Assembly (NCBI GenBank): GCA_965277895.1
Contig: CBDIDR010000001.1
Coordinates: 1,550,001 to 1,614,000 of the forward strand
Length of the DNA: 64,000 nucleotides
Direction of reading: 5' to 3'
Source: GCA-2862585 sp965277895
GTDB lineage: Bacteria; Bacteroidota; Bacteroidia; Flavobacteriales; UBA7312
Made by a program: the position numbers and the translations under genes. Below the pieces are notes generated by a model that was not told the DNA's origin, did not search any database, and saw nothing but the letters and a program-made list of their open reading frames with translations. The first letter of the stretch is position 1; each line of letters begins with the position of its first letter. Shown piece after piece: positions 37,684-47,272 of this stretch.

Positions 37684-37706
37684 TCCACAAATTAACTATA
37701 TTTTCT

Positions 37707-37714
37707 TAGATTTG
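37707..37714 (+). promoter_or_regulatory. -7 promoter box of the M42 peptidase gene
   Basis: TAGATTTG, a match to TAnnTTTG, 25 nt before the start ATG. The -33 region is not recognisable. Confidence 0.45.
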
Positions 37715-37739
37715 CAGTCCAAATTTCAAACCCAATATT

Positions 37740-38828
37740 ATGGCTAAAAAGACTCTGACTAACAAGAATTCAATAAAATTTTTGGAGAATTATCTTAATA
37801 ATGCTTCTCCTACAGGTTTTGAGAGCGAAGGTCAAAAATTATGGTTAGATTATATTAAACCATACGTTGATGATTATTTTGTTGACACTTATGGTACCGT
37901 TGTTGGAGTCATAAATCCAGAAGCTAAGTATAAGGTAGTTATTGAAGCTCATGCTGATGAAATCTCATGGTTTGTACATTACATTACTAAGGAAGGGTTT
38001 ATTTACTTAAGAAGAAACGGTGGTAGTGACCATCAAATTGCTCCTTCAAAACGCGTTAATATCCATACTAAAAACGGAACAGTTGATGCTATTTTTGGAT
38101 GGCCAGCAATTCACACCCGTCATGGTGCTGATGAAAAATCACCTAAACTGGATAATATCTTTCTCGACTGCGGATGTAGTAGCAAAGAAGAAGTAGAGAA
38201 ACTTGGTGTTCACGTAGGTTGCGTGGTAACGTATAAGGATGAGTTTATGATTTTGAATAACTCTTATTACGTTGGTAGAGCACTTGATAATAGAATTGGT
38301 GGCTTCATGATTGCTGAAGTAGCCAGACTTTTAAAAGAAAATAAGAAGTCACTGCCATTTGGGCTATACATAACCAATTCCGTTCAAGAGGAAGTAGGTT
38401 TACGAGGGGCGCAAATGATAACCGAAAGAATAAACCCAGACGTTGCCATAGTCACTGATGTTTGTCACGATACTCAAACACCTATGATTAATAAAATCAA
38501 ACAAGGTGATTTGTTCAGCGGAAAAGGACCAGTATTAACTTATGGGCCTGCTGTTCAAAACAACTTGCTGGACTTGATAATTGATGTAGCTGAAAACAAT
38601 AAAATTCCATTCCAGAGAGCTGCGGCTTCTAGAGCTACAGGTACAGATACTGATGCTTTTGCTTACTCTACAGGAGGTGTAGCTTCAGCACTGATTTCCT
38701 TACCATTGAGGTATATGCACACTACCGTTGAAAGTGTTCATAAAGATGATGTTGAAAATGTAATTGACCTAATCTATAACGCTTTGTTAAAGATAGAAGA
38801 TAATCACGATTTTAGATATTTAAAATAA
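37740..38828 (+). CDS. M42-family metallopeptidase
   Basis: A 362-residue cobalt/zinc aminopeptidase of the M42 (TET/PepA-like) group. The metal ligands and catalytic acid are visible as IEAHADEIS, RALDNRIGG, QEEVGLRGA (Glu-Glu) and VTDVCHDT, with a final YMHTTVES His. These cytoplasmic enzymes often form dodecameric assemblies that remove N-terminal residues from peptides. It is probably cotranscribed with ilvE, which starts 8 bp downstream. Confidence 0.9.
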   Translation: MAKKTLTNKNSIKFLENYLNNASPTGFESEGQKLWLDYIKPYVDDYFVDTYGTVVGVINPEAKYKVVIEAHADEISWFVHYITKEGFIYLRRNGGSDHQIAPSKRVNIHTKNGTVDAIFGWPAIHTRHGADEKSPKLDNIFLDCGCSSKEEVEKLGVHVGCVVTYKDEFMILNNSYYVGRALDNRIGGFMIAEVARLLKENKKSLPFGLYITNSVQEEVGLRGAQMITERINPDVAIVTDVCHDTQTPMINKIKQGDLFSGKGPVLTYGPAVQNNLLDLIIDVAENNKIPFQRAAASRATGTDTDAFAYSTGGVASALISLPLRYMHTTVESVHKDDVENVIDLIYNALLKIEDNHDFRYLK

Positions 38829-38836
38829 ATCTGTTG

Positions 38837-39883
38837 ATGAAAATCACAAAAACAACTCATTCCAAATTAGCTAATACCGATTTTGACAACCTTTCTTTCG
38901 GTAAAAGTTTTAGCGACCATATGTTTATCGCTAACTTCAAAGATGGTCAATGGACTAATGAAGAAATTGTTCCTTATGGACCAATAAGCGTAAATCCAAG
39001 TACTCATGTGTTTCACTATGGTCAAGCTATTTTTGAAGGCATGAAAGCCTATAAAAATAAAGAGGGTAAAACACTTTTATTCAGACCTCTGGACAACTTA
39101 AAACGGTTTAATACTTCGGCAGAGCGATTGTGCATGCCAACCATTGACGATGATTTATTCATGAACGGCTTAACTGAACTTTTAAAAGTTGATAGTGAAT
39201 GGATTCCTAATTCAGACACCAAGTCTCTTTACATAAGGCCTTTTATGATAGCAGATAGTGAGTTTATTCGTGCCACACCATCTACAAGCTATAGATTTAT
39301 GATAATTACATCACCCACTGCCAGTTATTATAAAGGTGAGACCAAATTGAAAATAGAAGAGAAATTTGCAAGATCTGTAGAAGGTGGTACTGGCTTCGCC
39401 AAAGCTGCAGGAAATTATGCTGCTGCCTTTGCACCAACCAAACATGCTCAGAATGATGGCTATACTCAAGTCATTTGGACCGATGCTAAAAACCATGAAT
39501 ACATTGAGGAGTCTGGTACTATGAATATTATGTTCAGAATAAATGATACCCTTATTACTCCTAAGCTTAGCGAAAGTATTCTAGGCGGAATTACTAGAGA
39601 TAGTGTTATCGCTATTGCAAAACAAAAAGGCATTAATGTTGAAGAAAGAAAAATTTCTGTGAAGGAAATTGTGAAAGCTAACAAAAACAATACCTTAAAA
39701 GAAGCTTTTGGTGTGGGAACAGCAGTGACCCTAAACCCAATTGACAAAATTACGTTTAGAGATTTAGACATTCATATTGAAAAACAAACGCCAAATTCAT
39801 ATGGACAGTTACTCAAAAAAGAATTATTAAGTATTCAGTACGGTAAAACTGAAGATATTTTTGGATGGACTATGGAAGTTTAA
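38837..39883 (+). CDS. ilvE: Branched-chain amino acid aminotransferase
   Basis: A 348-residue class IV PLP aminotransferase (start ATG 38837; a TTG three bases earlier is not needed). It interconverts Leu, Ile and Val with their keto acids. HYGQAIFEGMKAY at the front, a catalytic lysine near FAKAAGNYAAAF, and EESGTMNIMF with LGGITRDSV are class IV signatures. The last 14 bp overlap the convergent GNAT gene. IcmF, also in the window, could use the acyl-CoAs arising from valine breakdown, but the link is inferred. Confidence 0.93.
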   Translation: MKITKTTHSKLANTDFDNLSFGKSFSDHMFIANFKDGQWTNEEIVPYGPISVNPSTHVFHYGQAIFEGMKAYKNKEGKTLLFRPLDNLKRFNTSAERLCMPTIDDDLFMNGLTELLKVDSEWIPNSDTKSLYIRPFMIADSEFIRATPSTSYRFMIITSPTASYYKGETKLKIEEKFARSVEGGTGFAKAAGNYAAAFAPTKHAQNDGYTQVIWTDAKNHEYIEESGTMNIMFRINDTLITPKLSESILGGITRDSVIAIAKQKGINVEERKISVKEIVKANKNNTLKEAFGVGTAVTLNPIDKITFRDLDIHIEKQTPNSYGQLLKKELLSIQYGKTEDIFGWTMEV

Positions 39884-40298
39884 AAGTCATTTTATAATGG
39901 CTAATTCCAGCCTCTTTAAACAACTCCCCTTCTTTCACAAAATTTAAGTTTGCATAAAAGTCAACAACTTGAATTTGTGCGTGTAAATAAATCTGCTCCT
40001 TAGAGCCCTCCACATCCTTTAACACTTCCTCTACAAGCTTTTTCCCCATTCCACGATCTCTATACTCTTTTAGAATTGCAAACCGTTCTAATTTAATACC
40101 GTTATCAGTCGCTCTTCTTCTAGCAGCACCTACATTATTATTGTTGTGTCTGAGTAAATAATGAATCGCTTCCTCTTCAAACTCATCTTGTTCTTTTGAA
40201 CTATTTACTCCTTGTTCTTCAATGAAAACATTTTTTCTGATTGCTCGAACATCTGAAAATAAACTGTCAAAAAAGTTTACCTTAAAGACTTCCAACAT
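39870..40298 (-). CDS. GNAT-family N-acetyltransferase
   Basis: A 142-residue single GNAT domain. The acetyl-CoA loop is EYRDRGMGKKLVEEV (R/QxxGxG/A), and IRKNVFIEEQGVN at the front resembles the ElaA-like subgroup. Substrate unknown. Its first 17 bp overlap the end of the upstream MazG-like gene, and its end overlaps the convergent ilvE gene by 14 bp. Confidence 0.85.
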   Translation of the reverse strand: MLEVFKVNFFDSLFSDVRAIRKNVFIEEQGVNSSKEQDEFEEEAIHYLLRHNNNNVGAARRRATDNGIKLERFAILKEYRDRGMGKKLVEEVLKDVEGSKEQIYLHAQIQVVDFYANLNFVKEGELFKEAGISHYKMTFKLP

Positions 40299-40683
40299 GT
40301 TTTTCTATTATTTTTTTAATGTTTGGCTTGAAGTAATTGGCTCCTTTCAACACTTTACCATCTTCTCTAAAAATAGGTTGACCAGATTCATCTAATTTAG
40401 ACATATTACTTCTTTGAATCTCATCAAATATATCTGTAATAACATCTTGCATACCGTGCTTTAGTACCGTTCCACACCAAATGTAAAGCATATCTCCAAG
40501 TGCATCTGCAATTTCCACCACATCCTTATTTCTACACGCTTCCAAATACTCTTCATTTTCTTCTTGCATCAGTCTATGACGTAGAAGAAATGTAGACTCG
40601 TCAACATCAGTTTTGAGCTGCTCTTCATTTCCAATTAAAAAAACCTCATGAAATTTTTTAACCTTATTTATCTTATCTTCCAT
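40282..40683 (-). CDS. MazG-like nucleoside triphosphate pyrophosphohydrolase
   Basis: A 133-residue all-alpha NTP pyrophosphatase-type protein. The metal-binding pattern is visible as MQEENEEYLEA and IADALGDMLYI (EExxE followed by ExxD-type). Such enzymes hydrolyse non-canonical or excess NTPs to NMP and pyrophosphate. It overlaps the GNAT gene downstream, and is divergent from yceI. Confidence 0.8.
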   Translation of the reverse strand: MEDKINKVKKFHEVFLIGNEEQLKTDVDESTFLLRHRLMQEENEEYLEACRNKDVVEIADALGDMLYIWCGTVLKHGMQDVITDIFDEIQRSNMSKLDESGQPIFREDGKVLKGANYFKPNIKKIIEKHVGSL

Positions 40684-40712
40684 ATTAAATACTAATTTGT
40701 TTCAAAATAAGT

Positions 40713-40720
40713 TAATTTTG
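40713..40720 (+). promoter_or_regulatory. -7 promoter box of the YceI gene
   Basis: TAATTTTG, matching TAnnTTTG, 31 nt before the ATG. The TTTG at 40697-40700 is at 12 nt, too close for a standard -33. Confidence 0.45.
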
Positions 40721-40751
40721 TAAAGTAAATAACAAATTCAAAACTATAATT

Positions 40752-41336
40752 ATGAAAAAGATAGCAATTGTTTTAAGTGCATTATTTGTTTTAACTGCAT
40801 TTACAACTCACGTTGATAAGTATACAGTAGATGTAACAAAAAGTAAACTAGTTTGGAAAGCTGAAAAAGTAACTGGCGGTCACGATGGTCATGTTTCATT
40901 GAAAAGTGGTAACGTATTTATGGATCATGGGAAAATTGCTAAAGCAAGCTTTGTAGTTGATATGAATACCATTACTAACGACGACATCAAATCCGAAAAA
41001 TATAGCAATAAACTTGTTGGACATCTTAAAAGCGAAGACTTTTTTGACGTTAAAAAACATCCGGAAGTTAGCTTTGATATGATTAAGGCTACACCTGTTG
41101 GCAATGGAAAATTTGATGTCTTTGGAAATATTACGATAAAAGGTATTAAGGGTGTAATCTCTTTCCCTATGACACTGAAAGAATCAAAATCTGAACTAGT
41201 AGTTTCAGGCACTTTTTCTTTTGACAGAACAAAATTTGATATAAAATACGACTCTGGTTCTTTCTTTGAAAACTTAGGAGACAGAGCTATCAACGATGAG
41301 GTTGTAATAGACTTCAACATTGTATTATATAAGTAA
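40752..41336 (+). CDS. YceI-family secreted lipid-binding protein
   Basis: A 194-residue protein with signal peptide MKKIAIVLSALFVLTAFTTH and a YceI lipocalin-like beta-barrel. The strands KYTVDVTKSKLVWKAEKV, GNITIKGIKGVISFPMTL and FSFDRTKFDIKYDSG are family hallmarks. Family members bind isoprenoid or other amphiphilic lipids in the periplasm. It overlaps the next small gene by one base (TAATG), so the two are coupled. Confidence 0.92.
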   Translation: MKKIAIVLSALFVLTAFTTHVDKYTVDVTKSKLVWKAEKVTGGHDGHVSLKSGNVFMDHGKIAKASFVVDMNTITNDDIKSEKYSNKLVGHLKSEDFFDVKKHPEVSFDMIKATPVGNGKFDVFGNITIKGIKGVISFPMTLKESKSELVVSGTFSFDRTKFDIKYDSGSFFENLGDRAINDEVVIDFNIVLYK

Positions 41337-41527
41337 TGGAAAATATTACTTCAGGCCATTGGGTTTTTGCAATATGTTTTGCAATAGCTTTTGTTAGCTA
41401 CTTAATATGGTCTTATGTAAAAGATTTTAAAGTAAATAGGATACACTACAAAGGAAGTATCCTATTTGTTTTTTCTGTCGTTATTTTTGCTTTTTTAGCC
41501 TATGTATTCAGAGGCTACATGATTTAA
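41336..41527 (+). CDS. Small two-helix membrane protein
   Basis: A 63-residue protein with two transmembrane segments (about 9-27 and 41-58) and a short basic loop KDFKVNRIHYKGS. I recognise no family. It overlaps the YceI stop and precedes the SRPBCC gene by 9 bp. The overlap with a lipid-binding protein suggests a membrane-associated partner, but this is inference. Confidence 0.75.
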   Translation: MENITSGHWVFAICFAIAFVSYLIWSYVKDFKVNRIHYKGSILFVFSVVIFAFLAYVFRGYMI

Positions 41528-41536
41528 ATTTTTGAT

Positions 41537-42544
41537 ATGAAATTCATCAAATCAATTTTATACGCACTTTTAGGAATACTCACTATTTACCTTATTGCTA
41601 ATTTCTTCTTTGACAGAAAATTTGAAGAAGAAACATCTGTAGAAATTGATAGCAGCCCATTTATAGTATACAATCAAATTAGCGACTTTTCTAATTGGGA
41701 AAATTGGGATCCGTGGTTAAGTACTGACACCACTATAGAAACGACTCTTTCGCCAAAAACCTATGAAGTCGGTGCGTTCAGACAATGGAAAAGTGAAAAC
41801 TCTGGTGAAGGAACAATTGAATTGACTGATAATATCTTTTTAAAATCATTAGAATACAAAATTACAATTAAAGATAATTCACCCTTTCATGCTAGCTTCA
41901 ATATATTGCCAATTGATAGAGGTGTTAAAGTCAACTGGAAAAATTATGGGGAACTACCCTTTTTAGCTCGAATATTCGGACCTGTAATGACTAAAATGAT
42001 GAAGGCCGACCATGTAAAAGGGCTAGAACTTCTTAAAAATTATTGTGAGTCTATACCATCATCAAGCGGTGAGGTAAGCATTAAGGACTGGGGTAATCAA
42101 AATGTTATTTCCATTACTAAAACATGTTCAAGCGAAGGTATTAGCTCAACACTTACTGAAAGTTATAATGCCATTTTTATTTATCTTGCTGAAAATGGAA
42201 TAATGCCAACGAGTTCGCCTTTTTCTCAATATGTTGAATTCCCAAATACACCCGGCGAAGAAAATAAAGTCATTATAAAATCTGGAACGTTTATAGAAGT
42301 GCCTGTTTCTACTAACTTACCAGCAAATATGGAATACACTCAAAAGCCAGCATCTTTAAGTGCTCAAGCTATACACAAGGGCGATTATAGAACTATTTTC
42401 AAAACTCATGAGAAAATTAGAGCGTTTTGCGAAGAAAATAGCTATGATTTCAAACCTCAACCTTATGAAATTTACCTAACAGATCCACAACTCACAACAA
42501 ATTCATCAAGTTGGGAAACTTTGGTGGTATATGAACTAGAATGA
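41537..42544 (+). CDS. SRPBCC/GyrI-like two-domain protein
   Basis: A 335-residue protein. An N-terminal membrane segment (MKFIKSILYALLGILTIYL) precedes a START-like/SRPBCC domain (about 30-165, with SDFSNWENWDPW and FARIFGPVMTKMMK-like helix, here FLARIFGPVMTKMMK). A C-terminal half resembles a GyrI/effector-binding domain (about 180-335; KPASLSAQAIHKGDYRTIFK). The ligand is unknown. It lies in the same direction as the YceI and small membrane genes and may be cotranscribed with them. Confidence 0.75.
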   Translation: MKFIKSILYALLGILTIYLIANFFFDRKFEEETSVEIDSSPFIVYNQISDFSNWENWDPWLSTDTTIETTLSPKTYEVGAFRQWKSENSGEGTIELTDNIFLKSLEYKITIKDNSPFHASFNILPIDRGVKVNWKNYGELPFLARIFGPVMTKMMKADHVKGLELLKNYCESIPSSSGEVSIKDWGNQNVISITKTCSSEGISSTLTESYNAIFIYLAENGIMPTSSPFSQYVEFPNTPGEENKVIIKSGTFIEVPVSTNLPANMEYTQKPASLSAQAIHKGDYRTIFKTHEKIRAFCEENSYDFKPQPYEIYLTDPQLTTNSSSWETLVVYELE

Positions 42545-42566
42545 AAACTAAATAAAAACTTAAAAA

Positions 42567-43845
42567 ATGAAAAAACTAATCAGCGCATTCACCATTATTA
42601 CTTGCTTAACATTAAGCATATATTCCCAAAACTTCACCGAAGTAAGCAGTACCGAATTTAATTTTAGTAGTGGAACTTTACCAGTGATTCAAACTCAATT
42701 TGACAATGTATCAAAGGATAATGTAGAAAAGGCATTAAAAACAATATTTAAGGACTACAAAGCCAAAGTTAGCGCAATGAAAGATGCTGAGGATGAATAT
42801 TTAGTGAATGAGTTTTTATTAGAAAGTAATCAAAAGAAAAGCAAAGGAAAATTTAAAATTACTGAAAGTAACGGAAATGCTACATTGTATTCCCACTTTA
42901 CAAACGAAGAATCTGAAATTAGTGAAGAGAAAACGCCAACTAAAATAAATAACTATAAAAAAATCGTAAAAGACATAGCTAATAAATCAGTTAGCTTAGT
43001 TTACGATGAACGTATTGAAAAGCAGGAAAACGATATAAAGTCACTGAGAAAAAATAAATCAAGCTAAAAAAAATCAAGAAAGTGAACATAAAAACATCAG
43101 TAAGTATACTTCTAGCATCAAAAGTTCAGAGCAAAAAATAGAAAGTTTAAGTCAAAGTATATCCACACAAGAGGGACTGATTATAAAGAATGATGAGCGT
43201 GTTAAAAGTAAGGAGTCTGAGATTGCATCGAAAAGTATAAAGAGTATGCAAAAGAATATTTCTGTATTGGAAAAAGACAATAGATCACTGATTAAAGAAA
43301 TAAATAAACACAAAGAAAAAATTGTACAAAAAAATGGTCAAATAGCCATCCAAAACTCTTCAATGAAAGGGAATGAAACTGAAAAGGCGGCTCTCAAAAA
43401 ACACGATAAGTTGAATAAAGCTGGAAGAAAGAAAATTAAACAAATTGATAAACTAATTCTTGAGAATATTGGAGAGATCGAAACTCTAAAAACATCGGTT
43501 GCTAATGAGGAGAATGCTATAAAAGAAATAGAAACAAAAATTCAGACTAATCAAGAAAGTATTTCAAACATTAAAAAAGAAATAACAGAGCATGATGAAA
43601 TGGCTTTAAAAGAACAGCTAAAGCTACTTGAAAAGGAGTCTAAATCGCTAAATCAAGAGAAAAAGAAAATGGAAAAACAGATTGAAAAGGAGACTAATAG
43701 TATAAACGAAAACACTGAAAACATAAGGTTATCAGAAAACAAGATTGACAATCTTGAAAAAGAACAAAAAGACATTGAAGAAAACCTTAAAAAAGCCGAA
43801 AACAAACTAAAAGAAACTCAAAACCAAAGGAAAGCATTTGAATAA
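42567..43845 (+). pseudogene. Secreted coiled-coil protein gene disrupted by a frameshift
   Basis: The first frame (42567-43067) has a signal peptide, MKKLISAFTIITCLTLSIYS, and a 166-residue product with a domain of unknown function. It then stops at 43065-43067. The second frame, open from 43048 to 43845, carries a long Lys/Glu/Gln-rich coiled coil (heptads such as SKSIKSMQKNISVLEKDNRS). Removing one A from the AAAAAA run at 43049-43054 joins the two into one product of about 425 residues. Either the gene is broken or the run has a sequencing or assembly error. The function is unknown. The stop is directly adjacent to the convergent icmF stop. Confidence 0.7.
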
Positions 43846-46800
43846 CTACATATTTCTTCGGTACTGGCCACCCACTTCAAAAAGAGAATTGGTTATCTGT
43901 CCAAGCGAACATATTTTTGCAGCTTCCATCATTACTTCAAAAATATTCTGATTTTGAATAGCTGACTGTTGTAGCTCCTCAATCTTTTGCTTTGAAGCAC
44001 TGCTATTGTTTTTTATTAAGTCAAGAAGCATTTCTATCTGATATTCCTTTTCTTCTTTGGTAGCACGAATAACCTCTGAAGGAATTATAGTCGGTGAACC
44101 TTTTGAATTCAAGAAAGTGTTTACCCCAATAATTGGGAACTCACCAGTGTGCTTTAGCATCTCGTAGTGCATTGATTCTTCTTGAATCTTTGAACGTTGA
44201 TACATAGTTTCCATTGCTCCTAAAACACCACCTCTTTCTGTAATTCTATCAAACTCTACCAAGACAGCTTCTTCAACTAAATCCGTAAGTTCCTCAATAA
44301 TAAATGACCCTTGAAGTGGGTTTTCATTTTTTGCTAAACCAAGTTCCTTATTTATGATTAACTGTATCGCCATTGCTCTGCGTACAGAGTCTTCAGTTGG
44401 TGTTGTGATAGCTTCATCATAAGCATTAGTATGCAATGAGTTACAATTATCATAGATAGCATACAAAGCTTGTAAAGTCGTTCTAATATCATTAAAGTCT
44501 ATCTCTTGAGCATGCAAAGAACGACCTGAAGTTTGGATGTGATATTTAAGCATTTGAGAACGTTCATTTGCTCCATAACGTTGTTTCATCGCCTTTGCCC
44601 AAATTCTTCTGGCTACCCTGCCTATTACAGCATATTCTGGGTCAATACCATTTGAGAAGAAAAACGATAAATTAGGTCCAAACTTATTAATATCCATCCC
44701 TCTACTTAAGTAATACTCCACATAAGTAAAGCCGTTTGCTAAAGTAAATGCTAATTGTGATATAGGATTTGCACCTGCTTCAGCGATATGATATCCTGAG
44801 ATAGACACCGAATAAAAATTTCTTATTTCTTTCTCAATGAAATACTGTTGTACATCACCCATCATTCTTAAGGCAAACTCAGTTGAGAATATACAAGTGT
44901 TTTGTGCTTGGTCTTCTTTTAAAATATCTGCTTGTACAGTTCCCCTAACTACTTTAAGTGTATTATGCTTTATTTTCTCATAGACATCAGCTGGTAATAC
45001 TTGATTGCCTGTAACACCGAGTAACATTAAACCTAAGCCGTCATTACCTTCTGGCAAATCACCTTGGTATTTTGGACGTTTCTTGCCTTTATATAATTCA
45101 TCTATTTTCTTTTGAACCTCTTTTTCAAGACCATTTTCTTTTATGTACAATTCACATTGTTGGTCTATAGCCGCGTTCATAAAAAATGCTAGTAACATTG
45201 GAGCAGGTCCATTAATAGTCATGGACACAGAGGTGGAAGAATTACATAAGTCAAAACCAGAGTATAATTTTTTTGCATCGTCTAAACAACAAATAGAAAC
45301 CCCAGCATTACCTATTTTACCATAAATATCTGGTCTATAATCAGGGTCATTTCCATAAAGAGTTACAGAATCAAATGCTGTGGACAATCGTTTTGCTGGC
45401 ATTCCTAAACTCACATAATGGAAACGTTTGTTTGTTCGCTCAGGACCACCTTCACCAGCAAACATTCGAGTTGGATCTTCCCCTTCTCTTTTGAAAGGAA
45501 AAATTCCAGAAGTGTATGGGAATTTACCTGGGAAGTTTTCTTGTAATTGCCATTGTAAAATATCGCCCCATCCAGAATATTTTGGCACCGATATTTTAGG
45601 TATCTGCGAACCTGAAAGTGATTCGGTATGTGTTTTTATCTTTAGCTCTTTATTCCTAACCTTAAATGTAAAGAGTTCGTTTTGATAATCATTTTTGACA
45701 TCTTCCCAAGCTTCTAAAAGGAGCATATTTTTAGGGTCAATATCAAGAACTTTCTCATTATACACCTCTTGAAGCTGCTTTATTAAACGGTCTTTATATT
45801 CAACATTAGTTCGCTCTATAGAATTAATAGATGTTTGTAGGGCATAAAGCTCTTGAGCAACCTCTTTTTGCTGATTTACCCATTCATTATAATTTCTGTT
45901 GGCATCAGCTATTTCTGAAAGATAACGGCTTCTTTTGGGAGGTATAACAAATATTTTTTCGGACATTTCTCTACTTATCTCGAAAGTAGAATATAAGTCT
46001 GCTCCTGTTTTTTCAACTATTTTTTCAATTAAAGCTTTGTATAAAGTATTAGCACCTGGGTCATTAAATTGAGAGGCAATAGTACCGAATACAGGCATAC
46101 TCTCAGTATCTTTCTCAAACAACTTATGATTACGCTGATATTGTTTTTTAACATCTCTTAAGGCATCCAATGAGCCTCGTTTATCAAACTTATTGATAGC
46201 TATTAAATCAGCAAAATCGAGCATATCAATTTTTTCTAGCTGAGTAGCTGCACCATATTCAGGAGTCATGACATACAAAGAAGCATCAGAATGTTCTAAA
46301 ATTTCAGTGTCTGACTGACCAATTCCAGATGTTTCAAGAATTATCAAATCAAAATCGGCCACCTTCAAAATTTCTAAAGCCTTGTTAACATGTGCAGATA
46401 AGGCTAAATTAGCTTGTCTAGTAGCTAAAGAACGCATATACACACGCTTATTTTTAATGGAATTCATTCGAATCCTATCACCTAACAATGCACCACCTGT
46501 TTTACGTTTAGAAGGGTCAACAGAAATAATGGCTAAACGTTTATCGGAAAAGTCTATTAGAAAACGTCTTACTAATTCATCTACTAAAGAGGATTTGCCA
46601 GCACCACCCGTACCGGTAATACCTAATACAGGAGTCTTAGACTCTTTGGCCAACTTTTTAATTTCTTCCAATTCGTTTTTAGCTTCCTCAGGAAAGTTTT
46701 CGGCAGCAGAAATCAAACGAGAAATGTTTTGAACATTCGATAAATCTTTGGCACAATCTCCAACATCTTTACCAGTAGGAAAGTCTGATTTCTCAACCAA

Positions 46801-47214
46801 GTCGTTTATCATTCCTTGAAGTCCCATAGCTCTTCCATCGTCAGGATGATAAATACGACTTATTCCATACTCATGCAGTTCTTTTATTTCTTCAGGTAAA
46901 ATTGTGCCACCACCACCAGCAAAAATCTGAATCTGACTAGCACCCTTTTCTTGTAATAAATCATACATGTATTTTAAGTACTCTGTATGTCCGCCTTGGT
47001 ATGAAGTCATTGCAATTGCATTTGCATCCTCTTCAATGGCACAATTAACCACTTCCTCAACTGAACGGTCATGACCGAGATGAATAACTTCACATCCGGT
47101 AGCTTGTATAATTCTACGCATAATATTGATAGCGGCATCATGTCCGTCAAACAGACTGGCAGCCGTAACTATTCTAATATTATTTTTGGGTTGATACGGT
47201 TTTGGTTCTTGCAT
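43846..47214 (-). CDS. icmF: Fused isobutyryl-CoA mutase IcmF (B12-dependent)
   Basis: About 1,122 residues from ATG 47212-47214 (a TTG reading 2 codons longer is not needed). Three parts are fused. Residues 12-145 form the cobalamin-binding domain (DGHDAAIN, the DxHxxG-type cobalt-ligand loop). The middle is a MeaB-like chaperone GTPase (P-loop GTGGAGKS at about 201, then NKFDKRG). Residues from about 545 form the mutase domain. Two substrate-selectivity positions match IcmF rather than methylmalonyl-CoA mutase: Phe about 572 in SGIFPF and Gln about 771 in DQAQNTC. It interconverts isobutyryl- and n-butyryl-CoA. It is convergent with the coiled-coil gene and divergent from hemG. Confidence 0.93.
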   Translation of the reverse strand: MQEPKPYQPKNNIRIVTAASLFDGHDAAINIMRRIIQATGCEVIHLGHDRSVEEVVNCAIEEDANAIAMTSYQGGHTEYLKYMYDLLQEKGASQIQIFAGGGGTILPEEIKELHEYGISRIYHPDDGRAMGLQGMINDLVEKSDFPTGKDVGDCAKDLSNVQNISRLISAAENFPEEAKNELEEIKKLAKESKTPVLGITGTGGAGKSSLVDELVRRFLIDFSDKRLAIISVDPSKRKTGGALLGDRIRMNSIKNKRVYMRSLATRQANLALSAHVNKALEILKVADFDLIILETSGIGQSDTEILEHSDASLYVMTPEYGAATQLEKIDMLDFADLIAINKFDKRGSLDALRDVKKQYQRNHKLFEKDTESMPVFGTIASQFNDPGANTLYKALIEKIVEKTGADLYSTFEISREMSEKIFVIPPKRSRYLSEIADANRNYNEWVNQQKEVAQELYALQTSINSIERTNVEYKDRLIKQLQEVYNEKVLDIDPKNMLLLEAWEDVKNDYQNELFTFKVRNKELKIKTHTESLSGSQIPKISVPKYSGWGDILQWQLQENFPGKFPYTSGIFPFKREGEDPTRMFAGEGGPERTNKRFHYVSLGMPAKRLSTAFDSVTLYGNDPDYRPDIYGKIGNAGVSICCLDDAKKLYSGFDLCNSSTSVSMTINGPAPMLLAFFMNAAIDQQCELYIKENGLEKEVQKKIDELYKGKKRPKYQGDLPEGNDGLGLMLLGVTGNQVLPADVYEKIKHNTLKVVRGTVQADILKEDQAQNTCIFSTEFALRMMGDVQQYFIEKEIRNFYSVSISGYHIAEAGANPISQLAFTLANGFTYVEYYLSRGMDINKFGPNLSFFFSNGIDPEYAVIGRVARRIWAKAMKQRYGANERSQMLKYHIQTSGRSLHAQEIDFNDIRTTLQALYAIYDNCNSLHTNAYDEAITTPTEDSVRRAMAIQLIINKELGLAKNENPLQGSFIIEELTDLVEEAVLVEFDRITERGGVLGAMETMYQRSKIQEESMHYEMLKHTGEFPIIGVNTFLNSKGSPTIIPSEVIRATKEEKEYQIEMLLDLIKNNSSASKQKIEELQQSAIQNQNIFEVMMEAAKICSLGQITNSLFEVGGQYRRNM

Positions 47215-47264
47215 TTTCAACTAACTTGGGTATGCAAATATATATTTTACGCGCTTATTTTGGC

Positions 47265-47272
47265 TAAATTTG
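47265..47272 (+). promoter_or_regulatory. -7-like box at the start of hemG
   Basis: TAAATTTG matches TAnnTTTG exactly but has no TTTG -33 at 18-20 nt and overlaps the only candidate TTG start codon of hemG. Confidence 0.35.

Noticed and set aside
43040..43060. Programmed ribosomal frameshift in the coiled-coil gene
   Set aside because: A +1 shift is needed, and I see no stimulatory stem or known +1 slip site. An indel in an A run is simpler.
47215..47269. Cobalamin riboswitch upstream of icmF
   Set aside because: The gap to hemG is about 55 bp, too short for a B12 riboswitch, and no B12-box sequence is visible.
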